DNA of 64,000 nucleotides from Cunninghamella blakesleeana (taxonomy: Eukaryota > Mucoromycota > Mucoromycetes > Mucorales > Cunninghamellaceae): the NCBI GenBank assembly GCA_017871115.1, contig JAFCIZ010000003.1, positions 621,001-685,000 on the forward strand. The letters run 5' to 3'. Made by a program: the position numbers and the translations under genes. Below, piece by piece: positions 11,362 through 24,938 of this stretch (within the stretch, counting starts at the first letter, position 1; each line of letters begins with the position of its first letter). The notes beneath the pieces were generated by a model. It saw only the letters and a program-made list of their open reading frames with translations. It did not search any database and was not told the DNA's origin.

Positions 11362-13474
11362 TTAACGTGAATGATGTGGTTGAATTAAACCAATGGAAGA
11401 AACTTTACCATGATATTCAATATCTTCTAAAGGAATGCCTGCTTGAGATGTCAAAATAGTAGGAGCTGGAGAAGGATTGGAATCATACAAATCATCGTCC
11501 GTATCGTGGCCAGTCTGAGAAGAGTGATTAATTGGATACATCATACCTGTTGATTTTTGATATTCTAATTGTTGTAATTTCAATTCATCGAATGCATTTT
11601 TACTTAGAGTTCCTTGAAAACTATGTTCTTGTTGACCATTGGTATAATGGGAAAAATGAGTGTCATACATCCCACGACTTCCGTTCTCTGTTTCTTTTTC
11701 ATTTCCACTATCACTTGTTGTTTTTCCTTGCCCATTATTCGACGATGTTTTAAATCCAAAAAAGGATACGCCATTGGTAGGAGGACTAAATATAGGTTCA
11801 TTTTTTTTAAAAAAATAGTATATAAATATATCAATAAATCGATAAATGAATTAAATTAAAAAGTAACATTATTAATTTTTTACGTAATGTTTTTTTTTCC
11901 CTTTCAAAATAATAATAACACTTACTTGAATAAAATCGCCGCTTGAGCAGCTAAAGTGGTTAAAGCACCTAACCAATTCCAAATCCCACTTAAGATCAAG
12001 CTACCAACTGTACTTGTCATGATTTGATCTCTTAAAGCTCCATACAATAATAAAAAGGTAGCGAATAAGTATAAACAAATAGCAATGATGATTACTACAG
12101 CTTTAATTTTAAAAATCCCGTTTTGGATACTGGTAGCTCTTCTTTCCCCACTTCCGGAATGATGGAACTTTGCTAAATGCTGATTTAAAATACGAATCAA
12201 TCGCCACCCAGCCAATAAGACAGCTGTTCCTAAGGAACTACAGTGAATGAACCACAATATATACAAAATACGAATAAAAATAATGGCAACAGGAATGTTA
12301 CTCTTGGCAAGAATCCCAGTAGCTAAGGAACAGACATTATTTAATATAAATGGAGCAAAGAAAAAAGTTCCACCAATAAAATCAACCGTTTTTGGTGATG
12401 GTAACCAACCACTTGATATAGCTTTGTGACTCTATCATTTAATAAAAAAAATAAAATAAAGAGAGCGATAAAAAAAAATTAGGGTTTTTTCATATGTTAA
12501 ATAATAAATAAAAGTGGGAATATTAGAATACAAGATAGCCCACGTTTTTTTCTTTTTTTTTTTTTTTTAAATGTAGTACAGTCATATTTATATATATATA
12601 TATATATATATTATCATTTATTTACATCAGCTAAAGTCTGTGCTATACCAACCAAGTAAAGAGCAAAACTACCATAGCCAAATTGCCATGCTATTTCATA
12701 TCTATATTAAAAAAGAAAAAAAAAATTATCAAGTCGGATATGAATAAATGATTTTCTGTTTTTTCTATCCTTTATCTTCTTAATTTAATTATTTATTATT
12801 TTACGTAAAAGAACGAGCTATCCAATTATTTCTTGCGGTATTTGTAATTAATAAAACACTTGTAATCAGTCGGACTAAATAAAATAAAAAAAAAAAAAGT
12901 TGAATATGGCGATGTCAAAAACAATTTTTAATTATTATTCTTGTAAAAATAAATAAATAAATAATTAAATATATAGTAACACTTACGTATATTAAATATG
13001 GTTAAAAAAAACAACATACAGTCAATAGGCATAGGCCTTAACCAACCTTTTGCTGATCCAAATTCGAATAATCGATGTCCTTTAATAATCATACGATCAG
13101 TTAAAATTGCAGTACCTTTTTAAATAATAATAAAGAATCAAAGATATGAAAAAAAAAAAAAAATAGTTACTGTTAATGTTAATGTAATTTAAAAAAATAG
13201 GATGATCATCTTGTAATTTTTTTTTTTTTTTTGATGTTTACCAATAAGAATAGCTAATCCTGATATTGCGATATTGATCATATTGATAATATAAGCACCT
13301 TTTTCTTCTTCACATCCATATAACATCAACCTAGATAAAAAATGGTTTCATATTAATAAAAAAGCTGAGATCTATATGTGTAAAATTTTTTATTTTTATA
13401 TCTCACCTCCAATCACAATGGTACTCCCCATTTACATATACTTTTGCAACTGAATCAAGTCCTTCTGTTTCCAT
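11362..13474 (-). CDS. Seven-TM receptor-like protein D (array member 4)
   Basis: Exons: 13407-13474, 13242-13330, 12987-13115, 12805-12874, 12626-12701, 11926-12431, 11362-11785; 453 aa. The N-terminus has only one Cys before CDWRL (YHCDWRLMLYGC). The family hallmarks follow: KGHRLFEFGS, FGYGSFALYLVGIAQTLAD, SHKAISSGWLPSPK, an HH-rich third loop with a GSGERR insertion, and GNWLGA-like TM7. The tail keeps QGTLSKNAFDELK and DTDDDLYDS. Its first region is split by an intron absent from A, B and C. The 66+26+54-nt exon block of B and C is arranged here as 70+76 nt, so one intron is missing and one is displaced by 4 nt. Function is receptor-like, ligand unknown. Confidence 0.8.
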
Positions 13475-14480
13475 GTTAATAAATTGTTGTTATAATGAAT
13501 AGTGCTAATAATGATGATACGATTTATAATACGATGATGTTGATATAATATACAGAATATAAAATTAGAAATAATTGAGTTATTAAATAAATATGATATT
13601 TATTTATATGTATTTAGATATAAAGAATAATATATGTTTGAAATGAAATGAAAGGGAATGGAATGAAAATATATAATATAAAATAAAGGTATGGAAAAAA
13701 TATATACAGCTATTTTTTCTTGTGCCTTTATTTTATTTTATTTGTTTGTTTCAAATAAGAAAAGTGAAAGAAAAGTGAAAGGAAGAGGTACAATTTTTTT
13801 TAGAAAAATTGAAATTAGTTTAATTTCATTTTTTTTTTTTTTTGAACTCGAACCACTAAAATCAAATTAGGTTTAAAAGACAGGTAGACTGGGATTAAAA
13901 GATAAAATAAGATCGGTCGTACAACATTATTAATGCCCTTTTGACTTGGGAAACTTTAATTTTGGTTTCTCTCATTCACAAAATAGATCAAAGTTCTTTT
14001 TTTCTTCTTTTATTTAAAAAAAAAAGATTTTGTTATTAACTTTTATATTATTTTCCTTGATTATTTTTATCAAATTCATTATAATAGAGAAGAAAAAAAA
14101 CTGTAGATCCTTTTTATTTTTATTTTTTTACAAAATGGTAATAAACCCTTGTGTTTTTTAAAGTTGAAAAATTCTTATTGTCGTTTTACTCTTTCGGCTT
14201 CTATCCCCTTCACTAATGGATCATCTGATTTGGTGATTTTTTTTAATTTCCTTTTCCGCATAAAAAAATGATTTCAACGTGTTTAAATATATAATAAATT
14301 TACACATACTACATATAATAATAATAAAATTTTTATTAAACAATCTTATATGAAATACATGGCGTTTTGTTTTCCTCCTATTCCTTATCTATTTGCCAAT
14401 CCACTTTTCTTCTTTTTCCCTTCTTTTGCCCATTATGTTTTTATTTTTACCTATAAAAAGGGGAATTAAGAATATATTAT

Positions 14481-14517
<37 letters not shown>

Positions 14518-14698
14518 GTTTTAATATATATAAGTTTTTTTTTTTAGAAAATAAAATAAAATACATGAATAAATAATGATTATAATAATAATAAAGTAAA
14601 TTAAATAACCGGATGTAAATATGAGAAAGTATGACATTAAAATAATAATAATAATAATAATAAAATATACATGATTAAAAAATTTACATTAAAAAATA
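13475..14698. other. Spacer upstream of receptor D and downstream of SEN1
   Basis: AT-rich, with a TA microsatellite at 14491-14515 and poly-T tracts. It should hold the gene D promoter and the SEN1 3' UTR. I found no coding exon. A GGTTCGAGTTC string (minus strand, near 13845) is not part of a foldable tRNA. Confidence 0.5.
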
Positions 14699-17600
14699 TT
14701 ATTTTTGTTGAAACGAATCTAAAATATCATCAATAGCTGTATATGGTTTAGAATCTTTTCTTTGTTGCTGTCGATTAAGTTGAATATTTTCTTGTCTTCT
14801 ATATGCTTTTAGTTGATCTTTTTGTGCTTGATGCTATTTGTAATTATAAATTATATATATAAAAAAAGATAGGCAAGTTGTTTAGTTAGTGTATAAACCT
14901 CAAGTATTTTTTTTTTAAAAATAAAGAAACAGATAATTATACAACTTACTTCATATCTAACCCTATCTTTTGCAGATATATTACCGGAGGATGATTGTCT
15001 ATTAACATTTAAGGATGTTGTTTTCTATTACAAAATAAAATAAAAAAGTAATTAGGTAATTCATCCGTATTTACATTTCAATCAATTATATATATATATT
15101 ACCGCTTGGTTTCTACGGTTTGGAATAAATAAGCTTGAGGCTTTTGGTTTAGAGGCTGACCTAATTCTATTGTATTCCTCTAATGTAGGTTTTTTTGTTA
15201 TTGGCACATGGTTAGTGCTAGAAGCTGTGTTTACATTTTTATTACTATTGGATGGTGGAATAATAGGTACTGCCTTTTTAGAATGAGACACGGATGAAGC
15301 TGGCGTAGATGGATATTTTGATGTTGTTGTGTTGTGTGAAGATTTTTCCCCATTAACTTGATCCGAATTTTGTTTTACCATTTTATTCATAGAGAATTCA
15401 TTATCTATTTTTCGCCTAGAAGATTCACGTTGTTTCTCTTCGTCTTCCAATTCTTCTTCCCTAGAACCATATCGAGGATGCTTTTTTGCTGTTGTGGTTG
15501 TAGCCATTGGCATCGAATGATCCTCATCTTCCTTAATTTCTTCATTTTCATAGGGGACAATGATTGGGTTAATGGCTTTGCGTTCTTTAATTGGAGTTTT
15601 TTGTATAATGACTTCGGATTCGAATAAATTGGGTGGTATAAAATCATACTTCATTTTATAGTTAAAATATGGCTCTTCACACTATGTTTATATATATATA
15701 TATATTAATAAATAAAAAATAAATTTAATTAGACTACTAGTAATATATATATATATATATATCAACTTACATTTACTAACAAGTTTCGTAGTCTAGCATC
15801 TTCTACTAAATCGCCCCAATATCGATCTTGTGTTAAAGATCTTGCATTACCAAGAACAAATAAGGATTTTTTGGCTCTTGTTAAACCAACATTCATACGG
15901 CGAATATCTGATAAAAACCCAATACCGCCATGATTTATTTTATTGCCAGCACGTACACAAGAGAAGATAATAATATCTTTTTCTTGACCTTGAAAACCAT
16001 CCTAAATCATCATCATTAATAGTAATAATAGTAAAAAAAAAGATAAATAAAAAACAATGTAAAGATGAATAGTGCATGTAACTATAACTAATCATCATTC
16101 ACTTAAAACTTACCACCGTGTTAAAATCTATCATCTGAAGAATTTTACTACCAAATCTTCTTTCAAATCGAAACTTTAATTGACTTACTTGTTGTTTATA
16201 TGGAGTAATGATACCAATTTTATATCCAAGCTAATATATATATAGAATATATATATATATATATATATTAATAAAAAAAATATAAATTTATTTTATTCAT
16301 TTTTTTTTTATCTGTCTATATATATAATGTTACCTTCAATCCAGGGAAATTACTTGCTAACATATCCACTAGCGCAACAGCTGCTTCAGCTTCAGCAGCA
16401 TTGTATAAAGAAGCACCATTACCTTGTCTTTCTTGGCCATGTTTAATATTAAAAAAGGCGTAAGGAGGTAAATTACTATTATTATGCCACACAGCAGTAG
16501 TTTTTTCTGCCATATCAGGTCCATCTTTTAATCTTGATTGATAAAATAATTTGCTTGGAAAAGAACTAATTTCGGGGTGCATACGATATTGAATACTATA
16601 TATGTAAATATATATATAAATATATATTATAAATGTAAGTAAATCGCCCCTTGTTCATTTTCCCCTTTTCTTTATTCTTTATACATAACCTTTTCTTTTT
16701 TTCCTTATTTTATATTATATTACCTTAAGAGATAAACATTATTAGGAGTGTTTTTTTCCAATCTGACAAATAAACTTTGCTGATAACTATATTTAGCGGC
16801 TAATAAAGAAATAACTGTGGGAGGTAATTGATTAGGGTCGCCCACCAAGATGCATCTCTTACAGTCGTACTTCAAAGGAATCAATGAACTGACTTCAACA
16901 GCTTGGGCAGCTTCATCCACAATCACTGTATCAAAAATGAGTCCCATATCCGATAATATAGAATGTCCACTACCACTTAATGTAGCACATACCACATCAC
17001 ATTCACCAATGATCTTTTTCTTGACTCGTAATTTGGAAGAATCCAAATCTCTTGAATAATCACGATAATCTTCTTCAATTTCCTTAATAATAGTATTTTG
17101 TCGATTACGTTGCTGTACTAATGAGCGTCTTTTTTCATAAAGTCGTGTAATCACCATGGAATCAATGGTTCGATTCAATTCTCTATCTACCTGTTCAATG
17201 TCTAAATGAATTTTTCTCAGAGTTTCCCTAACTTTATCCTTCCTAGCAGTAAACGTCTTATTTTTATCAGCATCTTGACCATTGCTTTGTTCTAATTCCT
17301 TTTCGACTTGTCTTTCTAATATTAAATCTTTTACACTGGCATTCACAGATTCTGCTACACCAATACGTATCGTTTTTGGTTTGACTAATCCATCTGATGT
17401 CATCACACCTTCTTTTAGTCGTTTAGCTATTTCATCTACTGCTGCATTACTTGGTGCACATACTAATAATTTACCAGGAAAACTTTGATTCTTTTTGGCA
17501 AGAGATTTTTGTTGATCTAATAAAGTAACAATCATACCAAGAATAGTTTTGGTTTTACCAGTACCAGGTGGTCTATGGATAAATATTAAATAATAAGGTT

Positions 17601-20600
17601 AGTATAATCGAGTAAAAAATATATAAATCAAATAATAATAATATATAGATAAGCATATGTGTATATTTATAATTTAATTATACCCTTGAATCAATGTAAA
17701 ACCTTTTTTCTTCTGTAATGCTCCTACAATAGCTTCAGCCTGAGGTTGGTTAACTTTATATGTTTGAATACATTTTTGAACAGCTTCTTGAGATAAAGTA
17801 GGCATTGGTACAGGACGTGGATTTAAAATATCATTGACTAAATCAAAATGTTCTAAACCAAATAATGCAGCATATTCACGTTGTACTGTTGACAAACTTT
17901 TTTTTTAAAAAAAAAATACATATAATAAAATAGGATGAATTAGATTTTTTTTTTTTATGAATACTGATAGCAGCTACTATTATTGAATATATTTACCTTG
18001 TTAATTTAACAGCTTGCCATTGAGATTTTGGAGATAAAGAATTTAAAATAGTAATACGATCAGGAGGAAAATAACACCTTACAGTAACATCGCCTTTATT
18101 TTTACGTTGAGAGACCGACATTACTTTACCAAGAAAAGCCATCCCACGCCACCCAAGCCCTTCGCTTTCAGCAGTAGCAGCAGCAGCAGCTCCTCGGATC
18201 ATAGTAGAAGAGGTAAAAAAATCAGGACCAAAATGATTAGCAATACATAATAAATCATCTTGTGATAAAGCGCCGATATCGGTATTAATTGGAACCAAAA
18301 AATTCACATCCACAAAATCATTGACATGGCAACGGGTTTCCAAGATAAAGCGATGCATCACATCTCTTGTGGAGATAGTTTCCTTCGCACGAATCAACTG
18401 ATGCCACATTTCTAATAAAAGTAGAGGTTCAAAATATTTCACATATTCACGAAATCCACCTTCATAAGTGTCCTTAATATGATTAAACATGTCATTAGTT
18501 GTATTGGGTGGAGTATCCGAGGATGTATTTTCTAATGACCAGGCTAAGATGGATTTATATAGATTACTAATATTAGGTGCTACTTTTTGTTTACGCTGTC
18601 GTTCTTGTTTTCTAGCTTCTTTTTGTCTTTCAAATATTTTTTTAGATTGACCTGGTATTTCAATTAATTTAATGGATCGACGCGGCTGATTGGTATCAAA
18701 TAAAGATTGTAGGCTGGTTGGTTCCTGTATAACTACATTACCATGTTGTTGATATTGTGGATATTTGCTTGATTGTTCCTTCATTGATTCTACTAATCCC
18801 ATTAATCCAGAGGTTTCATCATCATCATCGTCATCGTCATCGTCAGTATCATCATTGGAATCATCATCGTCATCATCTGATCCTAATTTTTTCTTTTTTC
18901 TATGCATTGCAGCTGCAGATGGCGATTTAACGGTAGCTCCAAGTCTCCTTTCAGCTTTACTTTCTTCTCTTAATTGTTGCATTTTAGAATATCCCATAGT
19001 AGGTGCTCTTAATTTACGTCCTGTAGAAGTAACAGCATAAGTAGAAGATACAGGAACGGTTGGAAAGACACGTGATGAAGGTTTATTTGCCAAAGATGAT
19101 ATAGCTGCAGCATGATCTATATTATTAATTATTGGTGCTGTATTACTATTAATTGGAGCTTCATTTGAATCTATTTCCATATTTTCAGAACCTGACGTTG
19201 TTTGTGGTGCCACTGGTGTTGTTTTTGTTGAAAATTCTATATTATTTAAAGGTGTTGGTATAGTTGATTTCGCAATGTGTTTTTCTATTGTATGGGTATC
19301 CTTTGTCCTATTTACATCAGTTGAATCCTTCATAACCGCATCCATATCTGAATTAGATTGTACATTTACTGTATTTCCAAAGTAAGTTGTGATCTTCATA
19401 TTAGGACGGCAACTATAGTACGTTTTTTTATCTGTGTCGCTACCTGATGTTGGTGGTGTATTTTTAAAAGAATCACTAATGCTGATTTGTTTAGGTTTAT
19501 TATTATTATTATGGTTACTTGAACTTGACGTTGATGCTTTAGTGGGTGAAATTGAAAGTGATGGTAATTTGGTGGTAGTAGTAGTTGTTGCTATCGTTGA
19601 AGGAGATGAAGTTAGAGAAGTAGAAGCTGATGATACGGCTGATTTTTGATCGGGTGTTTTTAAAGTTAATGGTGTATTTATATGATCTGAGACAGAAGTA
19701 TTCTTGGTTTTAATAATAATATCATCCATGGAAACATCTTGCCACTGAATATCATCGTCACTATCGTCATCGTCACTATCCAAAATAACAACATTATTAG
19801 GTTCATGTGCACTAAGGCAAATAAATAAAGATTCTTTTTCATGCTGTTCGAGCCTTGTTGGGTTGATACCAGTTGCTGCAGTATATAAACGATCATAAGC
19901 ATCTAACGATATTTTAATATGAAGTTGTTGTAAATATTTTAAAATGTTATTTAATAAAGGAACCAATTTAGCCAAGACGGATGTTCTGCTAACATAAACC
20001 CATGAAGATAAACCATCTACTGCTGATAGGAGAGCGCTGACATCCAATGTATCATGACTAACTACCTTTTGAAAGGTTGCACGACACCCAATAATTCGAT
20101 TTGCAATATCCATCCATGGTAATACTTTTTCTAAGATTTCTTTTGGTTTATATTGACTTGGCCATTGAAGACTACAAGTAAAAACACTATTGATGACTTT
20201 CCAAACATTATCCCATACTGATTTAATGACTCGCTGGTTCTGTTCATTATCGTCAGCATAATTAGTAGTAGAGAGTAGTATTTGGAATAAATAACTATCT
20301 TCATCCCCTATTAACAAATGTAAAAAGCATGAAGCGATTTTTGCAAATGGTAGTACCATACGATATGTCTCCATCTTTGCATTGGCAAGCTCTACATAAT
20401 TTTTGAAAGCACTGGCTAAGGCTCTTAATGTAGCAGTTGGTTCATTATCAAAAAAATGCTGCATATGTTTTGGATCCAAAAAGTTATTGTTGGAATGATC
20501 ATTATTAATTTCAATATTGTTCATTGTTAATAACTTGTATGTTGATATATAAATAGCTGAATCAGATGATACTAATAAGGCTACAATGGGTTGGGCATTC

Positions 20601-22742
20601 AATGGGTCATAAACAATAGGCATACGAATTTTCCAAGGTAAATTTGATACATATTCCAAACATAAAGAAGTTATATTATGAATAAGAGTATGTTGAGCCA
20701 TTAACTTTTCCAATATATTAGGTATTTCATTTATAGATTCAAAAGAAGCTTTCAAGTTAACTAAAGGGGCATAGGAGGATAATAAAGTGGCTGCAATAGG
20801 TGCAAGTTCTTTTTTTGATTTTGATTGAAGTTCTTTCCATATTTTATGATAATTTGATATGCTGATACTTTGTAACTGCTGGTTGGTTATTTCTTTTTTT
20901 TGATCACCACCACTACCATCAATGTCATCTTCGTCGTCGTCAGTGCTACCAGTAGTCAAAGATAAAGCTACCATAATAAACGAATCACGTAAGGCTTGAG
21001 TATCATTATTTAATAAATGAGTTAAAATAGATTGAGCCACAGAAGGAATATGATTTAAAGTTTCTGGTAAATTTGAATTATTATCTTCATCTATTAAAGC
21101 ATAAGGAACCCATTTGGAAGCATATTCATTAATTTTTTCAATAGGAATTTTATTATCATTAATACAATTTTCAATTACTTGAAAGGCACCAGATACAGCA
21201 CATATTTTAAATGAAGATGACCATATATCCAATTGAAAATAACCCAACAAAGTATCTAATACATGATTTGTCAATTCTTCAATATCATTGATCATGCGTA
21301 GTGAATACCAAAAAGGAAATACCCAATCTACTAAACTTCGTATTCTACGTATTAATCTGTCTTGAGGATAGGCCGATCTATCTCTAGCTAATACTTGTTT
21401 AGCCGATGTATGAGCAAATCTAGATGTTGTACGGAATCCATCATGTTCACAAAAGTCTTTAATGATTTTATAAAAGGTTTCAGCAGTTGTATTTTCTAGT
21501 ATTTGCTTTCCCCAAGCATTTTCTTGTAGTCGAATCCATAAATAAGATATTGTTTTCATCATATCCATAATACTAGTTTTTTTTTTATTGTTGTTATTAA
21601 TATTAGCTGATGTATCTAGCTGAACCTTCAATATGTCCAACATTGAGATCCCATCGTTATCTTCGAGGGCAGTTAATACTGTCGTTAAGGAATCATTTGT
21701 CATGTTCGTCATCATAGCTCTTAATCCTTTCCAAATTTCTTCTCTTTCTTGCACCGTTTTTATTTCATATAGCTCCTCCAAGGATGTCGTTTTGTCCATA
21801 TCCTCATCACCATCATTATCATCATCATCACTTTCATTTTCATCTTCGTTATTTGAATAACCATAACGATTGACTGTTAGCTTAAAATGAGTGGGCGTTG
21901 TATTTTTATTCATCATATATTTAAATGTCATTTTCATAACCATTTCAAGTTGTTCATTATCTATTGATTGATCGTCTGCTGAAAATTTATCCATTAATCG
22001 ACGAGCCCAAAATCGAAAACTTTTTTCTTCATGAAAGGCTAACAAACAGATACCAAAAATTGTATTAATATCTATAATAGGAAACACACCAGCTTGTTCC
22101 ACAGCTTGAATGACATCTCGTAATTTTGGTGTACAGGATTCTAAATAGTAAGGATTATAAAGTATTTCATAGATCGCACATAATTGTTGAGATTTTAAAG
22201 GTACTGAGCTATCCGATAGTGATGTATTTATTCTATTTAAATCAAACGACTCTAAAAAAGTAAAAAAACGATTGACGTTTTCTCTAGTAAATTTTGCCAA
22301 ATAACTATTGAAATATAAACAAATATATACATATACAATAATAAAGTTTAATACTCATAGTTTATATATTATTATCATTACTATATATACTATTATATAT
22401 AAAAAAGAAACAGCCTGCTTACTCTTTTCGCATTGTTTTCTTTGCTTTATAATATTGATATACACATTTAGGGCAACGCTTTAATAAATCATTCAACTTA
22501 GCTTTATAAGCAACAATATGATCATGATCAGGTAAAGAAAATAGCCATAAAGATTCAGTTGCAATAGATAAAGTGGCCGCTGTACATAAAAAATGATCTG
22601 TATTATCTGATAATATATATTCCAATACTGCGTTATAAAATTGTGTATCTAGATCAGGGTTGGAACTTGTTGCATTTCTTTGACTGAGAAGGGTCATAGC
22701 ATTTTTATATAGTACATCTTTTTTAACATCAGAAGGTGCCAT
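14699..22742 (-). CDS. SEN1: Sen1/senataxin-type RNA-DNA helicase
   Basis: Exons: 22423-22742, 17997-22304, 17684-17896, 16724-17572, 16334-16595, 16114-16230, 15771-16001, 15103-15681, 14950-15024, 14699-14833; about 2362 aa, close to yeast Sen1 (about 2.2 kaa). The long Sen1-type N-terminal region starts in exon 1 ([15 protein letters not shown]) and fills exon 2. An acidic, Ser/Thr-rich linker follows, then an SF1B helicase. Walker A GPPGTGKT is at about 1614-1621, motif Ia APSNAAVDE about 1653-1661, DEAA about 1833-1836, GDPNQLPPT about 1858-1866, QYRMHPE about 1899-1905, and motif [13 protein letters not shown] about 2057-2067. All catalytic motifs look intact. Known family role: ATP-driven unwinding of RNA-DNA hybrids, non-coding transcription termination and R-loop control in the nucleus. 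The Walker A motif is split by an intron after its first glycine. The C-terminal tail is basic and disordered. Confidence 0.95.
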
Positions 22743-23049
22743 CCCCTCTGTTAGAATAATATTATTGAATTAAAAAATACTAATAATATCAATAGTATTG
22801 TAAAAATAAAGTTTATTTTTTTAAAAAAAAAAAAAGTAAAGAGGAGAAAAAAAATTTAAATCTGGTTTTTAAAAAAAAACGCTACACGAAATTTAAACGC
22901 GAAAAAAAAAGATAAAAAAATTGCATAATGAATATAATTGAATATATAATAGAAATAAAATAAAAAAAAAAAAATAATAATAAATATTATTATTTAATAT
23001 TTAGTTACATATTTACTTATTTTTTATTTTTAAAAAAACATGCGCATGG
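22743..23049. other. Short spacer between SEN1 and the BAR gene
   Basis: About 300 nt of A-rich sequence. It contains the SEN1 promoter (minus strand) and the 3' end of the BAR-domain gene. No distinct motif was identified. Confidence 0.5.
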
Positions 23050-24360
23050 TTAAATATTACCACAAATTGTGAGATCATTCATTTGTTGTAAAATACTATT
23101 TAAGCCATCATCACCGCAGCCATTATTGTCTGAAGTAAAATTGTATCGAATTGATTCTAATTTTTCATAACCTATTTGACCTAATAAAAGGTGCGATTTA
23201 ATCATTGTTTCAAAAGTAGGATCAAGATAAGGTACTCGAAGATTGTTCACTTTAGGTAGTTCACTAATTAACATATTATTAAGGTTTTCGTACATTTCTC
23301 TTGCTACATCAAGTTCTTTTTCGGCCTTTATTATTATTATTATTGTTATTTTTTAAAAAAAGAAGGGAATAAATTCTTTAGTGTCCCATATGTACTGATT
23401 CTTATTTTTTTTAATTTTTTTGCAATCATATAGTAATGTAATTACTCACCAAAATTAATTTTTGCGGGTCATCACTTGGCTTATCTACTAATTTTTGAAC
23501 TTTCGTACGCTGATTATCATAATCTAATAATTTCTTTTGTCTTCTTTTAATCACTTCATTGACTTCAGGAAAAAAAGAACAATATCTTGCTAATGGTTCA
23601 ACGACAGTTGTACTATAGTCTTCATCCTACACAATATTTTGTATTAAGAATAAAAATAATATGATAAATTTAGATTAAATGTATAAAAGGTGAAAACGAT
23701 ACAAAAACATTTTACCACGTCTGTTTTTAGTGAATATTCCAATTGCTTGATTATTTTTTTATATTCTTTAAAAGCTGGGTCCTCGGTTGTTTCGTTGTAA
23801 AATGAACTCATTGCTTCAATCAATTCTACTTGCGATTTATTTATGGCTACGTATATAAAAATATATAATTAATATATACAGCTAACCTATATATATATAT
23901 ATATATATATTACCTTTCATTGCATTCTGGTACCCTTTGGCTTCTTTTGATAAATTTTCTACATTTTTTTCCAAACTAGTACGTAAAAATTTTTATCTAT
24001 TATTACCGTTCCTATTTTTAATCATTATTTTTTATTTTTCTATTTGATTTACATTTTAAACTTTTCTAATTCTTCAGCAAATTCAGGATCCATCGTTTTA
24101 TCAGTTAAACCTGTTTTTTGCCTTATCTATTATTATAATAAACGATTATACGCAAATTAAAAAATAAATTGCTGTTTATATAAAAGAAGGAAATGAAGAA
24201 AGTGAGAAAATATTGGGTCAGAACTTACAGATTGGCCGGCTCGATTCAAGTTTTTTTTAAACCCTGTCCTAAAATATTAAATATAAAAATACACAAAAAA
24301 TGAATATTATCAAATATATAAATATTATTATATTAAATAAAAAGCTTACATAAAACTCAT
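23050..24360 (-). CDS. BAR-domain protein, Rvs161/Hob3 family
   Basis: Exons: 24350-24360 (11 nt), 24229-24268, 24053-24126, 23914-23975, 23716-23846, 23450-23626, 23050-23325; 256 aa, close to Rvs161 and Hob3 (about 265 aa). The start MSFMTGFKKNLNRAGQS matches the family N-terminal amphipathic segment, which has GFKK and NRAG. Further hallmarks are LEKNVENLSKEAKGYQNAM and LISELPKVNNLRVPYLDPTFE. The whole protein is the BAR domain and there is no SH3. Known family role: amphiphysin-like membrane curvature at endocytic sites, with cortical actin and Cdc42-linked polarity, often as a heterodimer with Rvs167/Hob1. The Cys-containing NNGCGDDG near the C-terminus looks lineage-specific. Six introns in 1.3 kb make this the most intron-dense gene here. 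Confidence 0.9.
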
Positions 24361-24606
24361 ATTTGCTAAAAGTTTATAAATATTTTAATAAATTAATAAA
24401 AAAAAAAGGAAAGAAAAGAAGGAAATGATATTTGGATTATTTTTTTTTAAAAAAACTGTGTAATTACCCCTTATATTTGTTTATTCTAACTTGGCTAACT
24501 ATTAAGCACTTTATTATGCAAGGATTACCCCCCCCCTTTTTTTTGGAATTCCCAAGGTTGCAAAAAAACTTTACCATCGATGCTACAAGTTTTCATGATC
24601 TTTTAC

Positions 24607-24637
<31 letters not shown>

Positions 24638-24938
24638 CATTATCACCGTTCACTCGCTTTAAATTTATATTTATTGATCTTTTTTTATTATTTATTCATG
24701 TGTTTAAGCCTCTAATTCATTATGAATGTCATTTTTAAAACTGTTTTTTTATGGTAAATATTATTATTATTATTAAATATACGTAATTGTCCCACTATTT
24801 TATTTATTTATTGTTGTTTTATTAAACTTTTATGGTAATGATGACAATGATGATAATGATAGATTGATATATAAAAGATGCATATATATATGTGTGTGTG
24901 TGTATGTATACAAAATAAAAATTTATAATGATTTTTTG
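24361..24938. other. Spacer between NSE1 and the BAR gene
   Basis: AT-rich, with a C8 run at 24530-24537 and a (TA)n run at about 24610-24638. A TG/TATG repeat lies at 24888-24906. It should hold the BAR gene promoter. No coding region is supported. Confidence 0.5.

Noticed and set aside
13835..13920. tRNA-like GGTTCGAGTTC on the minus strand
   Set aside because: No T-stem pairing, no plausible anticodon arm and no acceptor stem could be found around it.
18765..19040. Plus-strand ORF with poly-Ser
   Set aside because: It is the antisense of the acidic Asp-rich linker of the SEN1 coding exon.
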